Positions 43,694 to 52,815 are shown, counted from the first letter of the stretch. The stretch is 64,000 nucleotides of DNA from Micromonospora chalcea (GCF_002926165.1 NZ_MAGP01000121.1:1-64000); one strand, 5' to 3'. Notes: a model not told the origin generated them from the sequence alone. Numbers and translations are program-made.

Positions 43694-44353
43694 GTGGCAC
43701 ACCACAAGCGGACGACCGTCATCGTCGCGAGCGCGATGGTCGCACTTACGGCCTGCGCCCCCGCAGGCTACAACGGGGCGAACTCGAGCGCGGCCGAGCC
43801 GGTCGCCGTCGCCGCGGCCGAACCCACCGCGGCGGCCGAACCGGAGGCGTCGGCGGCTCCCGAGGAGGAGCCGGTAGCGGACAAGGCGCCCCCGGCCAAC
43901 GTGAAGATCACCGACGAGCTGGTCGGCAAGAAGCTGCCCCGGATGGGCCGCGTCGTCACCGACCAGGACGGCTGGGTGCTGTACCGGTTCGACAAGGACT
44001 CCGACGACCCGCCGCAGTCCAACTGCGTGGACAAGTGCGCCGAGGTCTGGCCGCCGTCGCTCACCGACGGCAACCCGAAGCTGCGTGGCGTCTCCGACGA
44101 CAACGTCGGCACCATCACCCGCCAGGACGGCACCCGGCAGCTCACCATCGGCGGCTGGCCCGTCTACCGCTACATCGGCGACAAGAAGCCGGGCCAGTGG
44201 AAGGGCCAGGGCGTCGGCGGCACCTGGTTCGTGGTCGACCCGAACGGCAAGAAGAACCTGACCTGCCTGCCGACCGGCACGCCCAAGGCGGTCGCGCCGC
44301 CCGCGGCGGGCAGCTCCAACAGCTCCGGCGGCGGGTCGGACTACTCGTACTGA
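43694..44353 (+). CDS. Secreted-repeat lipoprotein (COG4315 / lipoprotein_15 type)
   Basis: A 219-residue lipoprotein starting at the GTG at 43694 (AGGAGGG). Lipobox LTAC gives Cys near residue 20. An Ala/Glu/Pro-rich stalk (about 30-75) leads to two copies of the COG4315 repeat: GRVVTDQDGWVLYRFDKDSDDPPQSNCVDKCAEVWPP and TRQLTIGGWPVYRYIGDKKPGQWKGQGVGGTWFVV, read in parts; a Cys pair (SNCVDKCA) is conserved in the family. Function is not established. Its position just after a sigma/anti-sigma pair and its ECF-like promoter suggest it is a target of that sigma factor. Confidence 0.85.
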   Translation: MAHHKRTTVIVASAMVALTACAPAGYNGANSSAAEPVAVAAAEPTAAAEPEASAAPEEEPVADKAPPANVKITDELVGKKLPRMGRVVTDQDGWVLYRFDKDSDDPPQSNCVDKCAEVWPPSLTDGNPKLRGVSDDNVGTITRQDGTRQLTIGGWPVYRYIGDKKPGQWKGQGVGGTWFVVDPNGKKNLTCLPTGTPKAVAPPAAGSSNSSGGGSDYSY

Positions 44354-44414
44354 CGCACCAGGTCACGGTGACCGGTCGCCGCCGGGGAGGGCGCGGCCGG
44401 TCATCGTCGGGAAC

Positions 44415-44453
44415 CCGGGAGGCGGGGCGCACCGGCATCGCCCCGCCTCCCGG
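44415..44453. terminator. Hairpin terminator after the lipoprotein gene
   Basis: CCGGGAGGCGGGGCG (44415-44429) pairs perfectly with CGCCCCGCCTCCCGG (44439-44453), loop of nine. Confidence 0.7.
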
Positions 44454-44500
44454 CTCGGCGTGTCCGCCGTCACGGCCGGACCGCGTGGCAGAGTGGCCGG

Positions 44501-45415
44501 GTGACCTCGCCCGCCGCCCGCCGCACGCTGCGCCCCCCGGCCGGCTACCGGCTGGCCGCGTCGGTGCGGGCGCTCACGTTCAGCCCGTACGACCCGTGCG
44601 CGCGGATCGCCGCCGGCACGTTCTGGTGGGCCACCCGTACCCCGGACGGACCGGCCACGCTGGCGCTGCGCCCGGAGGCCGGCGAGCTGACCGCCGAGGG
44701 GTACGGCCCCGGCGCCGGCTGGGTCGTCGAGCGGGCCGACCGGATCGCCGGACTGTGCGACGACCTGACCGGGTTCGCCGCGCTCGCCGCCGCGCACCCG
44801 CTGGTGGCCCGCCTCGCGCACACGCACCACGGGCTGCGGATGCCCGCCACCGGCCAGATCTTCCCCCGGCTGCTGCGGGCCGTCTTCGAGCAGAAGGTCA
44901 CCGGCAAGGAGGCGTACCGGGCGTACGCCGCCACCGTGCGGCACTTCCGCGAACCCGCCCCGGGTCCGCTGCAACCACTGCTGCTGCCGCCGGAGCCGGC
45001 CGCGGTGGCGGCCACGCCGTACTGGGTGTTCCACCCGTTCGGCGTGGAACAGCGACGCGCCGACACGCTGCGCCGCGCGGCGGCCGTCGCGGACCGGCTG
45101 GAACGCTGCGCCGACTCGGCCGAGGCCACCCGGCGGCTCACCGCGATCCCCGGCATCGGGCCGTGGACCGCCGCCGAGGTGGTGCGCATCGCGTACGGCG
45201 ACCCGGACGCGGTCAGCGTCGGCGACTACCACGTGCCGAACACCGTGGCCTGGGCGCTGGCCGGTGAGCCGCGCGGCGACGACGCCCGGATGCTGGCGCT
45301 GCTGGCGCCGTTCCGGGGGCACCGGGGCCGGGTGTGCGTGCTGCTGGAGGCGGCCGGGATCCAGGCGCCGAAGTACGGCCCGCGCGCCCCGATCCGCTCG
45401 TTCGCCCGCTACTGA
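44501..45415 (+). CDS. DNA-3-methyladenine glycosylase II, AlkA-like
   Basis: A 304-residue HhH-GPD base-excision glycosylase. The helix-hairpin-helix is RLTAIPGIGPWTAAEVVRIA near 205, followed by the catalytic Asp in DAVSVGDYHVPNTV. FPRLLRAVFEQKVTGKEAYRAY is the usual preceding helix pair. An N-terminal beta domain (residues 1-100) resembles the AlkA_N region. It removes alkylated bases. Its stop lies four bases from the stop of the convergent DUF1990 gene. Confidence 0.85.
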   Translation: MTSPAARRTLRPPAGYRLAASVRALTFSPYDPCARIAAGTFWWATRTPDGPATLALRPEAGELTAEGYGPGAGWVVERADRIAGLCDDLTGFAALAAAHPLVARLAHTHHGLRMPATGQIFPRLLRAVFEQKVTGKEAYRAYAATVRHFREPAPGPLQPLLLPPEPAAVAATPYWVFHPFGVEQRRADTLRRAAAVADRLERCADSAEATRRLTAIPGIGPWTAAEVVRIAYGDPDAVSVGDYHVPNTVAWALAGEPRGDDARMLALLAPFRGHRGRVCVLLEAAGIQAPKYGPRAPIRSFARY

Positions 45416-45419
45416 CCGC

Positions 45420-45920
45420 TCAGCGCCGCCGGCACAGCCGCCGCAGCGTCCGGCCCAGCCACCAGGCGTACGCCCGCTGGAAGCCGAGCACGACCGGCCC
45501 GCCGGCCCGCACGTACCAGTGGGCGGGGCGACTGAACGCGGTCACCTCGAACCAGACGCCGTCGGCGCCCCGGGTGACCAGGAACGCCTCCTCACCGACC
45601 TCCGGGTGCCCGGGCAGGGTGCCGTAGCCGAACCCGGCCCGGTCCGGCTCGTCCACCACCCAGACCACCTCGGTCGGGCCCCACAGCCGCGCCGGGCCGA
45701 CGCCCAGTCCCGGCGTGACACGTACCCCGGGTGCGGCGCGCGGCGCGTCCGCGCGCATCACCACGCCCGCGGCGCGGTGCAGCCGCCAGCCCAGCAGCGC
45801 GTCCGCCGCGACCGGGAAGCCGCCGTCCGGCAGCCGGACCCGGTGGCGCAGGTGGTGGTAGCCGGCCGGCAGGCCGCCGTCGCGGGTCGCGCCCACCTCC
45901 GGGTACGTCAGCTCGGGCAC
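45420..45920 (-). CDS. DUF1990 family protein
   Basis: A 166-residue protein; the GTG at 45920 has GGAGGT seven bases upstream and the known family start LTYPEVGAT follows directly. Family segments are GYHHLRHRVRLPDGG, LLGWRLHRAAGV, FGYGTLPGHPEVGEEAFLV and VWFEVTAFSRPAHWYVRAGGP, read in parts. DUF1990 proteins are small alpha/beta proteins of unproven function found in actinobacteria and plants. Confidence 0.85.
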   Translation of the reverse strand: MPELTYPEVGATRDGGLPAGYHHLRHRVRLPDGGFPVAADALLGWRLHRAAGVVMRADAPRAAPGVRVTPGLGVGPARLWGPTEVVWVVDEPDRAGFGYGTLPGHPEVGEEAFLVTRGADGVWFEVTAFSRPAHWYVRAGGPVVLGFQRAYAWWLGRTLRRLCRRR

Positions 45921-45996
45921 GCCGGTCACCTCCACGCTGATGGGAACACCCCCGCCAGCGTACGGCCGCTTCTGAGCGCTGTGGTGAGCTGAGCCG

Positions 45997-46485
45997 GTGA
46001 CCGACGTGACCATCGCCCCCGCCGACGTCGCCGACGCCGGTGAGATCCTCACCGTGCAGCGCGCCGCGTACCTGGTGGAGGCGCAGCGCTACCGGGACGT
46101 GTTCCTGCCCCCGCTGACCGAGACGCTGGACGAGGTCCGGGCGGCGCTGGCCGGACCGGACGTGGTGCTCGCCGCGCGGCGCGGCCCCCGCCTGGTCGGC
46201 TCGGTACGCGCCCGCGTCGACGGCGACACCGCCCACGTGGGCCGCCTCTCGGTCGCGCCGGACCAGCAGGGCCGGGGCGTCGGCGGACGGCTGCTGGACG
46301 CCGTCGAGCACGCCTGCGCGGGCCGGGTGACCCGGTTCGCGCTGTTCACCGGCGCGGACAGCGCGGCGAACCTGGCCCTGTACGCGCGGCGCGGCTACCG
46401 GGTGGTGGCACACCGGCCGGACGAGAACGGCAACCGCCTCGCCGTGCTGGAGAAGACGGTCAGTCCCGCTCGCAGCGGCGCCTGA
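45997..46485 (+). CDS. GNAT N-acetyltransferase
   Basis: A 162-residue GNAT protein. The acetyl-CoA motif is RLSVAPDQQGRGVGGRLLDAVE near 80, followed by FTGADSAANLALYARRGYRVV. Start GTG at 45997. Its last 26 bases overlap the convergent SRPBCC gene. Substrate not predictable. Confidence 0.85.
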   Translation: MTDVTIAPADVADAGEILTVQRAAYLVEAQRYRDVFLPPLTETLDEVRAALAGPDVVLAARRGPRLVGSVRARVDGDTAHVGRLSVAPDQQGRGVGGRLLDAVEHACAGRVTRFALFTGADSAANLALYARRGYRVVAHRPDENGNRLAVLEKTVSPARSGA

Positions 46486-46882
46486 GCCCGTCCGCCTCCT
46501 GCCGCAGGTAGCGGCGCATCATCGACCCGGCGAGCAAGCCGAGCAGGCCGGCCAGCGGCCCGGTCTGCACCAGGGCGAGCTCGGCCCGGGTGCGCCCGTC
46601 GCCGAGCGCGACGAGACGGTGCTCACCCCGGCTGCGCACGCCGGCGCTCGTGGACTCCCAGACGAACGAGTACGGCGCCTCGATCTCGGTGACCCGCCAC
46701 ACCGCCGGGGGCAGGCGCGGCTGCTCCAGCCGGGCGGTCGAGCCGAGCGCCAGCGGACCGGGTTCCAGCCGGCGGGCGGCGGTGACCGAGGGCGTCCACT
46801 CCGGCCAGCGCTCGACGTCGCTCTGCACCGCCCACACCCGGTCGACGTCGGCGGCGATCTCGACGGACTCGACGAACCGCAT
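46460..46882 (-). CDS. SRPBCC (polyketide cyclase-like) family protein
   Basis: A 140-residue START-like fold protein: VESVEIAADVDRVWAVQSDVERWPEWTP is the characteristic start and LEPGPLALGSTARLEQP, FVWESTSAGVRSRGEHRLVAL follow. Such proteins bind hydrophobic ligands in a cavity. The 3' end overlaps the convergent acetyltransferase by 26 bases, leaving no room for a terminator between them. Confidence 0.85.
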   Translation of the reverse strand: MRFVESVEIAADVDRVWAVQSDVERWPEWTPSVTAARRLEPGPLALGSTARLEQPRLPPAVWRVTEIEAPYSFVWESTSAGVRSRGEHRLVALGDGRTRAELALVQTGPLAGLLGLLAGSMMRRYLRQEADGLRRRCERD

Positions 46883-47000
46883 CGGCGTTCCTCCCCCGTG
46901 GACGGTCCGCTCAGGCTACGCCCGCACTCCACCCGCCCGCCGTCCCGCGCGCGCCCCGCTCCGCTCCCCGCCTCCGCGCCCCGCCTCCGCCCCGCCTCGT

Positions 47001-47070
47001 CGATCTTGGACTTGTGGTGCCCAGGATGCCCGATTGACGAGCTTTATGGGGCGCCACAACTCCAAGATCG
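47001..47070. repeat. Palindromic element of the GATCTTGG family
   Basis: CGATCTTGGACTTGTGGTGCC pairs with GGCGCCACAACTCCAAGATCG: about 21 bp with two mismatches, 28-base loop. It shares its outer GATCTTGG with element A at 34288-34339. The 120 bases before it are a low-complexity CCCCGCCTCCG run. Confidence 0.8.
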
Positions 47071-47091
47071 GAGCCTCGCCGGGGCGGCGGG

Positions 47092-47304
47092 TCAGGCGGC
47101 CTCGTGGAGGTCGGCCAGGGTGACCGGGGCGTACCGCTTCAGCAGGCGTTCCAGCTCGGTGATCGAGCCGACCTCGCCGAGGACGTTCGCGCCGCCGCCG
47201 TGCTCGGCCGGATAGCGGTGCGCCAGCCGGTAGCGGTAGCGGCCACGGATCAGCTCGACGCTGACCCGCCAGCGCCCGCAGCATCCGCAACTCCACTCCG
47301 GCAC
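47092..47304 (-). CDS. Small Cys-containing hypothetical protein
   Basis: A 70-residue protein from the GTG at 47304: PEWSCGCCGRWRVSVELIRGRYRYRLAHR and a helical end SITELERLLKRYAPVTLADLHEAA, read in parts. The SCGCCG cluster could bind metal. The start has no clear ribosome site. No family recognised; coding potential rests on codon use and the compact, plausible composition. Confidence 0.55.
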   Translation of the reverse strand: MPEWSCGCCGRWRVSVELIRGRYRYRLAHRYPAEHGGGANVLGEVGSITELERLLKRYAPVTLADLHEAA

Positions 47305-47440
47305 GCCGCGAAGGTAGCTCTGACCTGCGGTTTCACCATCCGGGCGGCGGTGACGAAGGCGACCGGTACGGGACACACCGCCCGGCCACCCCCGGTGATC
47401 TGCCTCACCACTGTCGGTGGGGTCTGGTTGACTGGTCGCC

Positions 47441-48553
47441 GTGGACCTGCCGATCAACCCTCCGGTCGAGCCGATGCTGGCCAAGAGCGTGTCCGAGCTG
47501 CCCACCGATCCCGGCCTGACCTACGAGCCGAAGTGGGACGGCTTCCGCTGCATCGTGTTCCGCGACGGTGACGAGGTCGAGCTGGCCAGCCGGGGCGGCA
47601 AGTCGATGACGCGCTACTTCCCGGAGGTGGTCGAGCAGGCGCGCCGGCAGCTCCCGCCCCGGTGCGCCGTCGACGGCGAGCTGATCGTGATCCGCCGGGA
47701 CGGGCCGGGCGGGCACCCCCGGCTCGACTTCGAGCTGCTGGCCCAGCGGATCCATCCGGCCGCCTCCCGGGTGAAGCTGCTGGCCGAGACCACCCCGGCC
47801 GACTTCGTCGCGTTCGACCTGCTGGCCATCGACGACGAGCTGCTCACCGGGCAGCCCTATCCGCAGCGCCGCGAGCGGCTGGAGCAGGCGTTGTCCGGGG
47901 TGCGCCCGCCGGTGCACGTGACCCAGGTGACCACCGACCCGGAGACGGCCCGCCGCTGGTTCGAGGTGTTCGAGGGCGCCGGCCTGGACGGGCTGATCGT
48001 CAAGCCGGCCGACCTGCCGTACGAGCCGGGCAAGCGGCTCATGTTCAAGGTCAAGCACGCGCGCACCATGGACGCGGTGGTGGCGGGCTTCCGCTGGCAC
48101 AAGTCCGGCCCGGTGGTGGGCTCGCTGCTGCTGGGGCTCTACGACGACCAGGGCGTGCTGCACCACATCGGCGTCAGCTCCTCGTTCACCATGGCCCGCC
48201 GCAAGGAGCTGCTGGACGAGCTGGAGCCCTACCGCGAGGTGGGCGGCGAGCACCCGTGGGTGCACGGCGACCACGAGCGGGGCCAGCGCATCCCGGGCGG
48301 GGTGAGCCGGTGGACCGGCGGCAAGAACCTGGAGTGGGAGCCGCTGCGTCCCGAGCTGGTGGTCGAGGTGGCGTACGACGCGATGGAGGGCGACCGGCTG
48401 CGCCACACCGCCCGGTTCGTGCGCTGGCGCCCCGACCGTGATCCGCGCTCCTGCGACTACGGCCAGCTCGACCGCCCGATCCGCTACGACGTCGACGAGG
48501 TGCTGCGCGGCGATCCGGCGGCGACGGTCGGTGACGCGGCCGGCCGGGCGTAG
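47441..48553 (+). CDS. ligC: ATP-dependent DNA ligase, LigC-like
   Basis: A 370-residue ligase. The nucleotidyl lysine is K31 in TYEPKWDGFR; motif III is FVAFDLLAIDD, IV is LDGLIVKPADL and V is FKVKHARTMDAVV; an OB-fold domain completes the enzyme (about 215-350, GSLLLGLYDDQGVLHHIG). The length and motifs fit the LigC group of actinobacteria, which takes part in alternative end-joining or base-excision repair. No Ku or LigD gene is adjacent. Followed after 34 bases by the lipoprotein peptidase gene. Confidence 0.9.
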   Translation: MDLPINPPVEPMLAKSVSELPTDPGLTYEPKWDGFRCIVFRDGDEVELASRGGKSMTRYFPEVVEQARRQLPPRCAVDGELIVIRRDGPGGHPRLDFELLAQRIHPAASRVKLLAETTPADFVAFDLLAIDDELLTGQPYPQRRERLEQALSGVRPPVHVTQVTTDPETARRWFEVFEGAGLDGLIVKPADLPYEPGKRLMFKVKHARTMDAVVAGFRWHKSGPVVGSLLLGLYDDQGVLHHIGVSSSFTMARRKELLDELEPYREVGGEHPWVHGDHERGQRIPGGVSRWTGGKNLEWEPLRPELVVEVAYDAMEGDRLRHTARFVRWRPDRDPRSCDYGQLDRPIRYDVDEVLRGDPAATVGDAAGRA

Positions 48554-48587
48554 CCTGGCGGTCGACACGATCATGGAAGGCGCCCAC

Positions 48588-50177
48588 GTGACAGGCTTCC
48601 CCGACCGGACCCGCCGGTTCCGGCCCGCCCTCGCCGCGTTCGTCGCGGCGGTGGTGCTCACCGCCGGCTGCACGCTGCCGGCGTTCGCGCCGCGCGCCGA
48701 GAGCGAGGGCGAGGCCGCCCCGCCGGGCACCGCCCCGGAGTGGCGGGCCTGCCCGGAGGTGCCGAACGAGCTGGTGGGCCGGGGTGCGGCGGACATGCGC
48801 TACGACTGCGCCCGCATCGCCGTGCCGCGTAACTGGGGCACCGGGGCGACCACCGGCGCGACCGCCGGGCCGGGCGCGGGCGAGACGTTCGCGATCGCGC
48901 TGATCCGGGCCCGTTCGACAAAGCAGCGCGACCGGATCGGGTCGCTGGTGGTCAACCCCGGCGGGCCGGGGGCCTCGGGCGTGGACACCGCCGTCTACCT
49001 GTCCTTCGGCCCGGCGTTCGGCGGGCTGCCGACGTCGGTCACCGACCGGTTCGACATCGTCGGCTTCGACCCGCGCGGGGTGGCCCGGTCCAGCCCGGTC
49101 AAGTGCATCTCCGACGCCGACCTGGACGCCAGCTTCGGCTACGACCCCGACCCGGAGAGCCAGTCGTCGTTCGACGGCTTCGTCGGCCTCAACCGGCGCA
49201 TCGGCGAGCGGTGCGGCGCGAAGTACGGCGACCAGCTTCGGCTCTACGGCACCGAGCAGGCGGCCCGCGACATGGACGCGGTCCGGGCGGCGGTCGGCGA
49301 CGACAAGCTGACGTACCTCGGCTACTCCTACGGCACGCTGCTCGGCGCCACCTACGCCCAGCTCTATCCGCAGCGTGTGCGCGCCCTGGTGCTCGACGGC
49401 GCGGTCGACCCGCAGCAGAAGCTGATCGCCGGGTCGGAGAGCCAGGCGAAGGGCTTCGAGCGGGCGTTCGACAACTTCTCCCGCTGGTGCGCGGCGAACG
49501 CCGGCCGCTGCCCGATCGCGCCGGACGCCCGCGGTGCGGTCACCGACGCGATCGCCAAGGCGAAGACCTCCCCGGTACGCGGGCAGGACGGCCGGGAGGC
49601 GACCTCCGGCTGGGTCTTCTACGCGGTGATCTCCTCGCTCTACACCGAGCAGGGCTGGCAGGAGCTGGCCCGGGCGATCGACGAGTTGCAGGGCGGCGAC
49701 CCGGCCGGCGTGTTCAAGCTGGCCGACTCGTACGCGGGCCGGGAGCCGGACGGGCACTACTCCAACCTGTTCGACGCGAACCTGGCGGTCAACTGCGCGG
49801 ACGAGACCGAGAAGCCGACCCGGGAGCAGGTCCGCTCGCTGCAGTCGCAGTGGCGGCAGAAGTACCCGCTGTTCGGTCCCGCCCTCGCGGTGGGGATGCT
49901 CGGCTGCGTGGAGTGGCCCGGCGAGCGGGACCCGTATCCGACCGGCCGGGCGAACGGCGCGCCGCCGATCCTGGTGGTCGGCACCACGGGTGACCCGGCC
50001 ACGCCGTACGAGCAGACGCCCGCGCTGGCCGCGATGCTGGGCGTGGGTCGGGTGCTCACCTGGGAGGGCGAGGGACACACCGCGTACCCGCAGACGCCGT
50101 GCGTGACGTCGGCGGTCGACGCGTACCTGATCTCGCTCACCGTCCCCCGGGAGGGGCTGCGCTGCCCCGCCCGGTGA
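48588..50177 (+). CDS. Alpha/beta-hydrolase lipoprotein, tripeptidyl-aminopeptidase type
   Basis: A 529-residue exported peptidase of the S33 group. The GTG at 48588 has GGAAGG nine bases upstream. Lipobox LTAGC gives Cys near residue 25. Catalytic Ser is S247 in LGYSYGTLLG; the Asp lies in VVGTTGDPATPYEQ and His in WEGEGHTAYPQT. SLVVNPGGPGASG is the oxyanion-hole region, and a C-terminal TAP-like domain includes CVEWPGERDPY. It would trim N-terminal tripeptides outside the membrane. Confidence 0.88.
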   Translation: MTGFPDRTRRFRPALAAFVAAVVLTAGCTLPAFAPRAESEGEAAPPGTAPEWRACPEVPNELVGRGAADMRYDCARIAVPRNWGTGATTGATAGPGAGETFAIALIRARSTKQRDRIGSLVVNPGGPGASGVDTAVYLSFGPAFGGLPTSVTDRFDIVGFDPRGVARSSPVKCISDADLDASFGYDPDPESQSSFDGFVGLNRRIGERCGAKYGDQLRLYGTEQAARDMDAVRAAVGDDKLTYLGYSYGTLLGATYAQLYPQRVRALVLDGAVDPQQKLIAGSESQAKGFERAFDNFSRWCAANAGRCPIAPDARGAVTDAIAKAKTSPVRGQDGREATSGWVFYAVISSLYTEQGWQELARAIDELQGGDPAGVFKLADSYAGREPDGHYSNLFDANLAVNCADETEKPTREQVRSLQSQWRQKYPLFGPALAVGMLGCVEWPGERDPYPTGRANGAPPILVVGTTGDPATPYEQTPALAAMLGVGRVLTWEGEGHTAYPQTPCVTSAVDAYLISLTVPREGLRCPAR

Positions 50178-50228
50178 CGGTCCGGCCGACGGCCGGGAGC
50201 CGGACGCCGGCCGGTCGAACGTCGGCGG

Positions 50229-51503
50229 TCAGCCGGCGGCCGGGGGCGTCCAGTCCTGCGGCACGTGCCCGATGCGGACGCGCTGGGGGTGGTCGCCGAC
50301 CGGGACGCTCGCGACCTTCTGCCCGGTCGCGAAGTTGATCGCGGTGACCTGGTCCGCGCCGGATTCGGAGATCACGCAGTCCCGGCCGTCCCCGCTGACC
50401 GTGGCCCAGTACGGCTTGCTCGCGGGCACCAGCGGCCCCTCGTGCAGCGTGGCCCGGTCGAGCACCGTGGCGTAGTCGTCCATGGTCCCGGCGACGCAGA
50501 TCCGGGCGCCGTCGGGGCTCATCGACAGGCCGTGGTGCCGGGAGTCGTTGACCCAGGTGGTGCGGTCCTCGCTGGTGGCCGGGTTCTTCGGCAGCGTGGC
50601 GACGCGGGTGATCCGGTCGGTTGCCACGTCGTACTCGACCACACCGTTGAAGAAGGACACCTGGAAGTAGAGCCGGCTGCCGTCGGGGGTGAACACGGCC
50701 GGGCGGACCGCGTCGGAGAGGCCGCGGCGGCCGGCGGCGTCGAGGCGGTCCCGCATGTCGATGACCTTGACCACCTGGTACGTGCTGGTGTCGGCGACGG
50801 TGATCCGGCGGTCGCCCTTGGTCCAGTCGAGCCAGGGCGCGTCCAGGTCGGTGTTGACCTCGCCGATGGACATGTTCCACAGCCGGGTGCCGCCGTCGGT
50901 GTAGATGTTCTCGTGCGGCTTGTCGCCGGCGCCGAACGAGCCGAGCTGCGTTCCGGTGCGGATGTCCAGCACGTGCACGGTGTTGGAGGTGGAGGCGGAG
51001 ACCGCGACGCGCGTGCCGTCGGGTGACACGGCCATGTGGTCGGAGCGGTAGCCGGAGACCGGGAACCGCCAGCGCAGCGCGCCGGTGGCGAGGTCGATCG
51101 AGACGACGTCGGCGAAGCTGGGCCGGGACACCACCACCGCGCTGCCGTCGGGGGTGGTGTACATGTCGTCGACGAACTGGTCGTGGCCCTCCCCCGGGCC
51201 CTGCCGGATGCCGAGGAAGTACGCCAGTCTGATCGGGTTGAGGTAGATCTCGCGCAGCCGCGCGGCGCGGTCCGGGATCACGTTGATCCGGCCGAGCTTG
51301 GCGTAGTCACCACGGGCCCGGATGACGTCGGCGGTGCCGTCCCAGTTGTTGCCGACGAACATCACCTCCTGGAGCGGGACCGCGGCGGCGGCCGGCGCGG
51401 GCGCCGTCAGCAGCGGGGCCGGGGCGACGAGGGCGAGCGCGGCCAGCACGGCGAGGGCGGCGCGGCGGCGGGGTCGGGGCAGGCGGAGTGGCACGGGGGT
51501 CAT
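50229..51503 (-). CDS. Secreted YVTN-type beta-propeller protein
   Basis: A 424-residue exported protein; the ATG at 51503 follows AGGAGG. Signal peptide 1-41 (PAPAAA). Repeats of the propeller type are seen: DMYTTPDGSAVVVSRPSFADVVSIDLATG, MAVSPDGTRVAVSASTSNTVHVLDIRTG, AVFTPDGSRLYFQVSF, GLSMSPDGARICVAGT and DQVTAINFATGQKVASVPVGDHP, read in parts. Probably a seven-bladed propeller that binds ligand or acts as a quinohemoprotein- or lactonase-like enzyme; no catalytic residues can be named. Divergent from the PucR gene with a shared palindrome in the gap. Confidence 0.8.
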   Translation of the reverse strand: MTPVPLRLPRPRRRAALAVLAALALVAPAPLLTAPAPAAAAVPLQEVMFVGNNWDGTADVIRARGDYAKLGRINVIPDRAARLREIYLNPIRLAYFLGIRQGPGEGHDQFVDDMYTTPDGSAVVVSRPSFADVVSIDLATGALRWRFPVSGYRSDHMAVSPDGTRVAVSASTSNTVHVLDIRTGTQLGSFGAGDKPHENIYTDGGTRLWNMSIGEVNTDLDAPWLDWTKGDRRITVADTSTYQVVKVIDMRDRLDAAGRRGLSDAVRPAVFTPDGSRLYFQVSFFNGVVEYDVATDRITRVATLPKNPATSEDRTTWVNDSRHHGLSMSPDGARICVAGTMDDYATVLDRATLHEGPLVPASKPYWATVSGDGRDCVISESGADQVTAINFATGQKVASVPVGDHPQRVRIGHVPQDWTPPAAG

Positions 51504-51557
51504 GGACGCCTCCTGGCAGCCGGTACGACATCGACGTTTCTCAGTGGCGCGAACGGT

Positions 51558-51573
51558 GTTACCTTGCGGTAAC
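51558..51573. promoter_or_regulatory. Palindromic operator candidate between propeller and PucR genes
   Basis: GTTACC-TTGC-GGTAAC, perfect six-base arms, lies in the 163-base divergent gap, 55 bases before the propeller gene. The PucR-type regulator is the likely ligand. Confidence 0.5.
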
Positions 51574-51666
51574 AACCAGGAGAGCAACCGGCCGGCTGCC
51601 GGGGCTAGGGACCGGACGCCAACGCCCGCGCGACCTGGTTGTGCCGCGACGACAACGGGAGGCGGC

Positions 51667-52815
51667 GTGACCCGGACCGGGAACGTCCCCACGTTCGGCA
51701 CGCTGCTGCGCGACCTGTCCGCCGACCCGGCCGCCGACGACGAGGTGGCGCGGGCGGCCCGCGTGAACTCCCCCGAGGTGGCCCGGCTGCCCGCCGACGA
51801 GGTACGCCGCCAGGTCGTCCTGCTGCTGACCAGCGGTCTCGGTGCGCTGGAACGCCACGAGGACCCGGCCGGACGGGACTTCGCCGAGGCCCGGCGGCTG
51901 GGCGCGGACCGGGCCGCGCAGGGCGTCACGGTGGCCGGGCTGCTGCGCGGGGTGCAGGCCGGACGGGACCGCGCGGTGGAACTCGTGGTGCGGCACGGCC
52001 GGGCCGCCGGCATCCCGGACGAGGTGCTGCTGGAGGGGCTGCTCACCATCGGCCGGTACGCCGCGGCGGTGGAGCGGGCCGTGGTCGACGGGCACCGGGC
52101 GGCCGAACGGGACCTGCTCCGCACCGGCGCCGCGGCCCGGGCGCACCTGCTGCGGCGGCTGCTGCGCGACGGACCCGCCGGTACGCTCCCGGCCGAGCTG
52201 ACCCGGTTCGGGCTGCGGCCGGACGGGCGCTACCACTGCCTGGTCGCCGCGCCACCCGACCCGGTACGCGCGCACGCGCTGCAGCGGCAGCTCATCCGGC
52301 ACGGCGGGCTGCTCGGCACCGTCGACGACCGGCTCGCCGGGCTGCTCCCGCGACCGCCCGACGCCGTACCGGCCGACCTGCTGACGCTGGTGACGCCCGC
52401 ACAGCCGCTGGTGCGGGCACCGGCCATGTACGCGCTCTGCCTGGCGGCACTGGCCACGGCGGCGCACCGGCGGCTGCGCGGCCTGCGTCAGGTCACCGAC
52501 CTGGCGGGGGAGACCGCGCTGGCCGCCCAGCCGGTCCTGGCCGAGTTGCTACGCGGCACGCTGCTCGGCGCGCTCGACCCGGCCGACGACTTCCACCGGG
52601 ACCTCGCCGGCACCGCGCTCGCCTGGCTGCACCACGGTCAGCGGCTGGACCAGACGGCCGCCGAGCTGCACGTACACCCGAACACGGTGCGCTACCGGCT
52701 GCGGCGGCTGCGGGAGCTGACCGGCGGGCCGCCGGTCGAGGAGGGCGCGCGGTGCACGGTGCCGGAGACCGTGCACTGGTGGTGGGCGCTGCGCAGCTGG
52801 CTGGACGGCGGCTGA
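51667..52815 (+). CDS. PucR-family transcriptional regulator
   Basis: A 382-residue regulator; the GTG at 51667 follows GGGAGG. The C-terminal helix-turn-helix of PucR/CdaR regulators is clear near residues 325-355: TALAWLHHGQRLDQTAAELHVHPNTVRYRLRRLREL, read in parts. The middle (about 50-150) is an all-helical RsbR/GGDEF-less sensor (RQVVLLLTSGLGALERHE, TVAGLLRGVQAGRD). The divergent gene is a secreted beta-propeller, its likely target. Ligand unknown. Confidence 0.85.
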   Translation: MTRTGNVPTFGTLLRDLSADPAADDEVARAARVNSPEVARLPADEVRRQVVLLLTSGLGALERHEDPAGRDFAEARRLGADRAAQGVTVAGLLRGVQAGRDRAVELVVRHGRAAGIPDEVLLEGLLTIGRYAAAVERAVVDGHRAAERDLLRTGAAARAHLLRRLLRDGPAGTLPAELTRFGLRPDGRYHCLVAAPPDPVRAHALQRQLIRHGGLLGTVDDRLAGLLPRPPDAVPADLLTLVTPAQPLVRAPAMYALCLAALATAAHRRLRGLRQVTDLAGETALAAQPVLAELLRGTLLGALDPADDFHRDLAGTALAWLHHGQRLDQTAAELHVHPNTVRYRLRRLRELTGGPPVEEGARCTVPETVHWWWALRSWLDGG

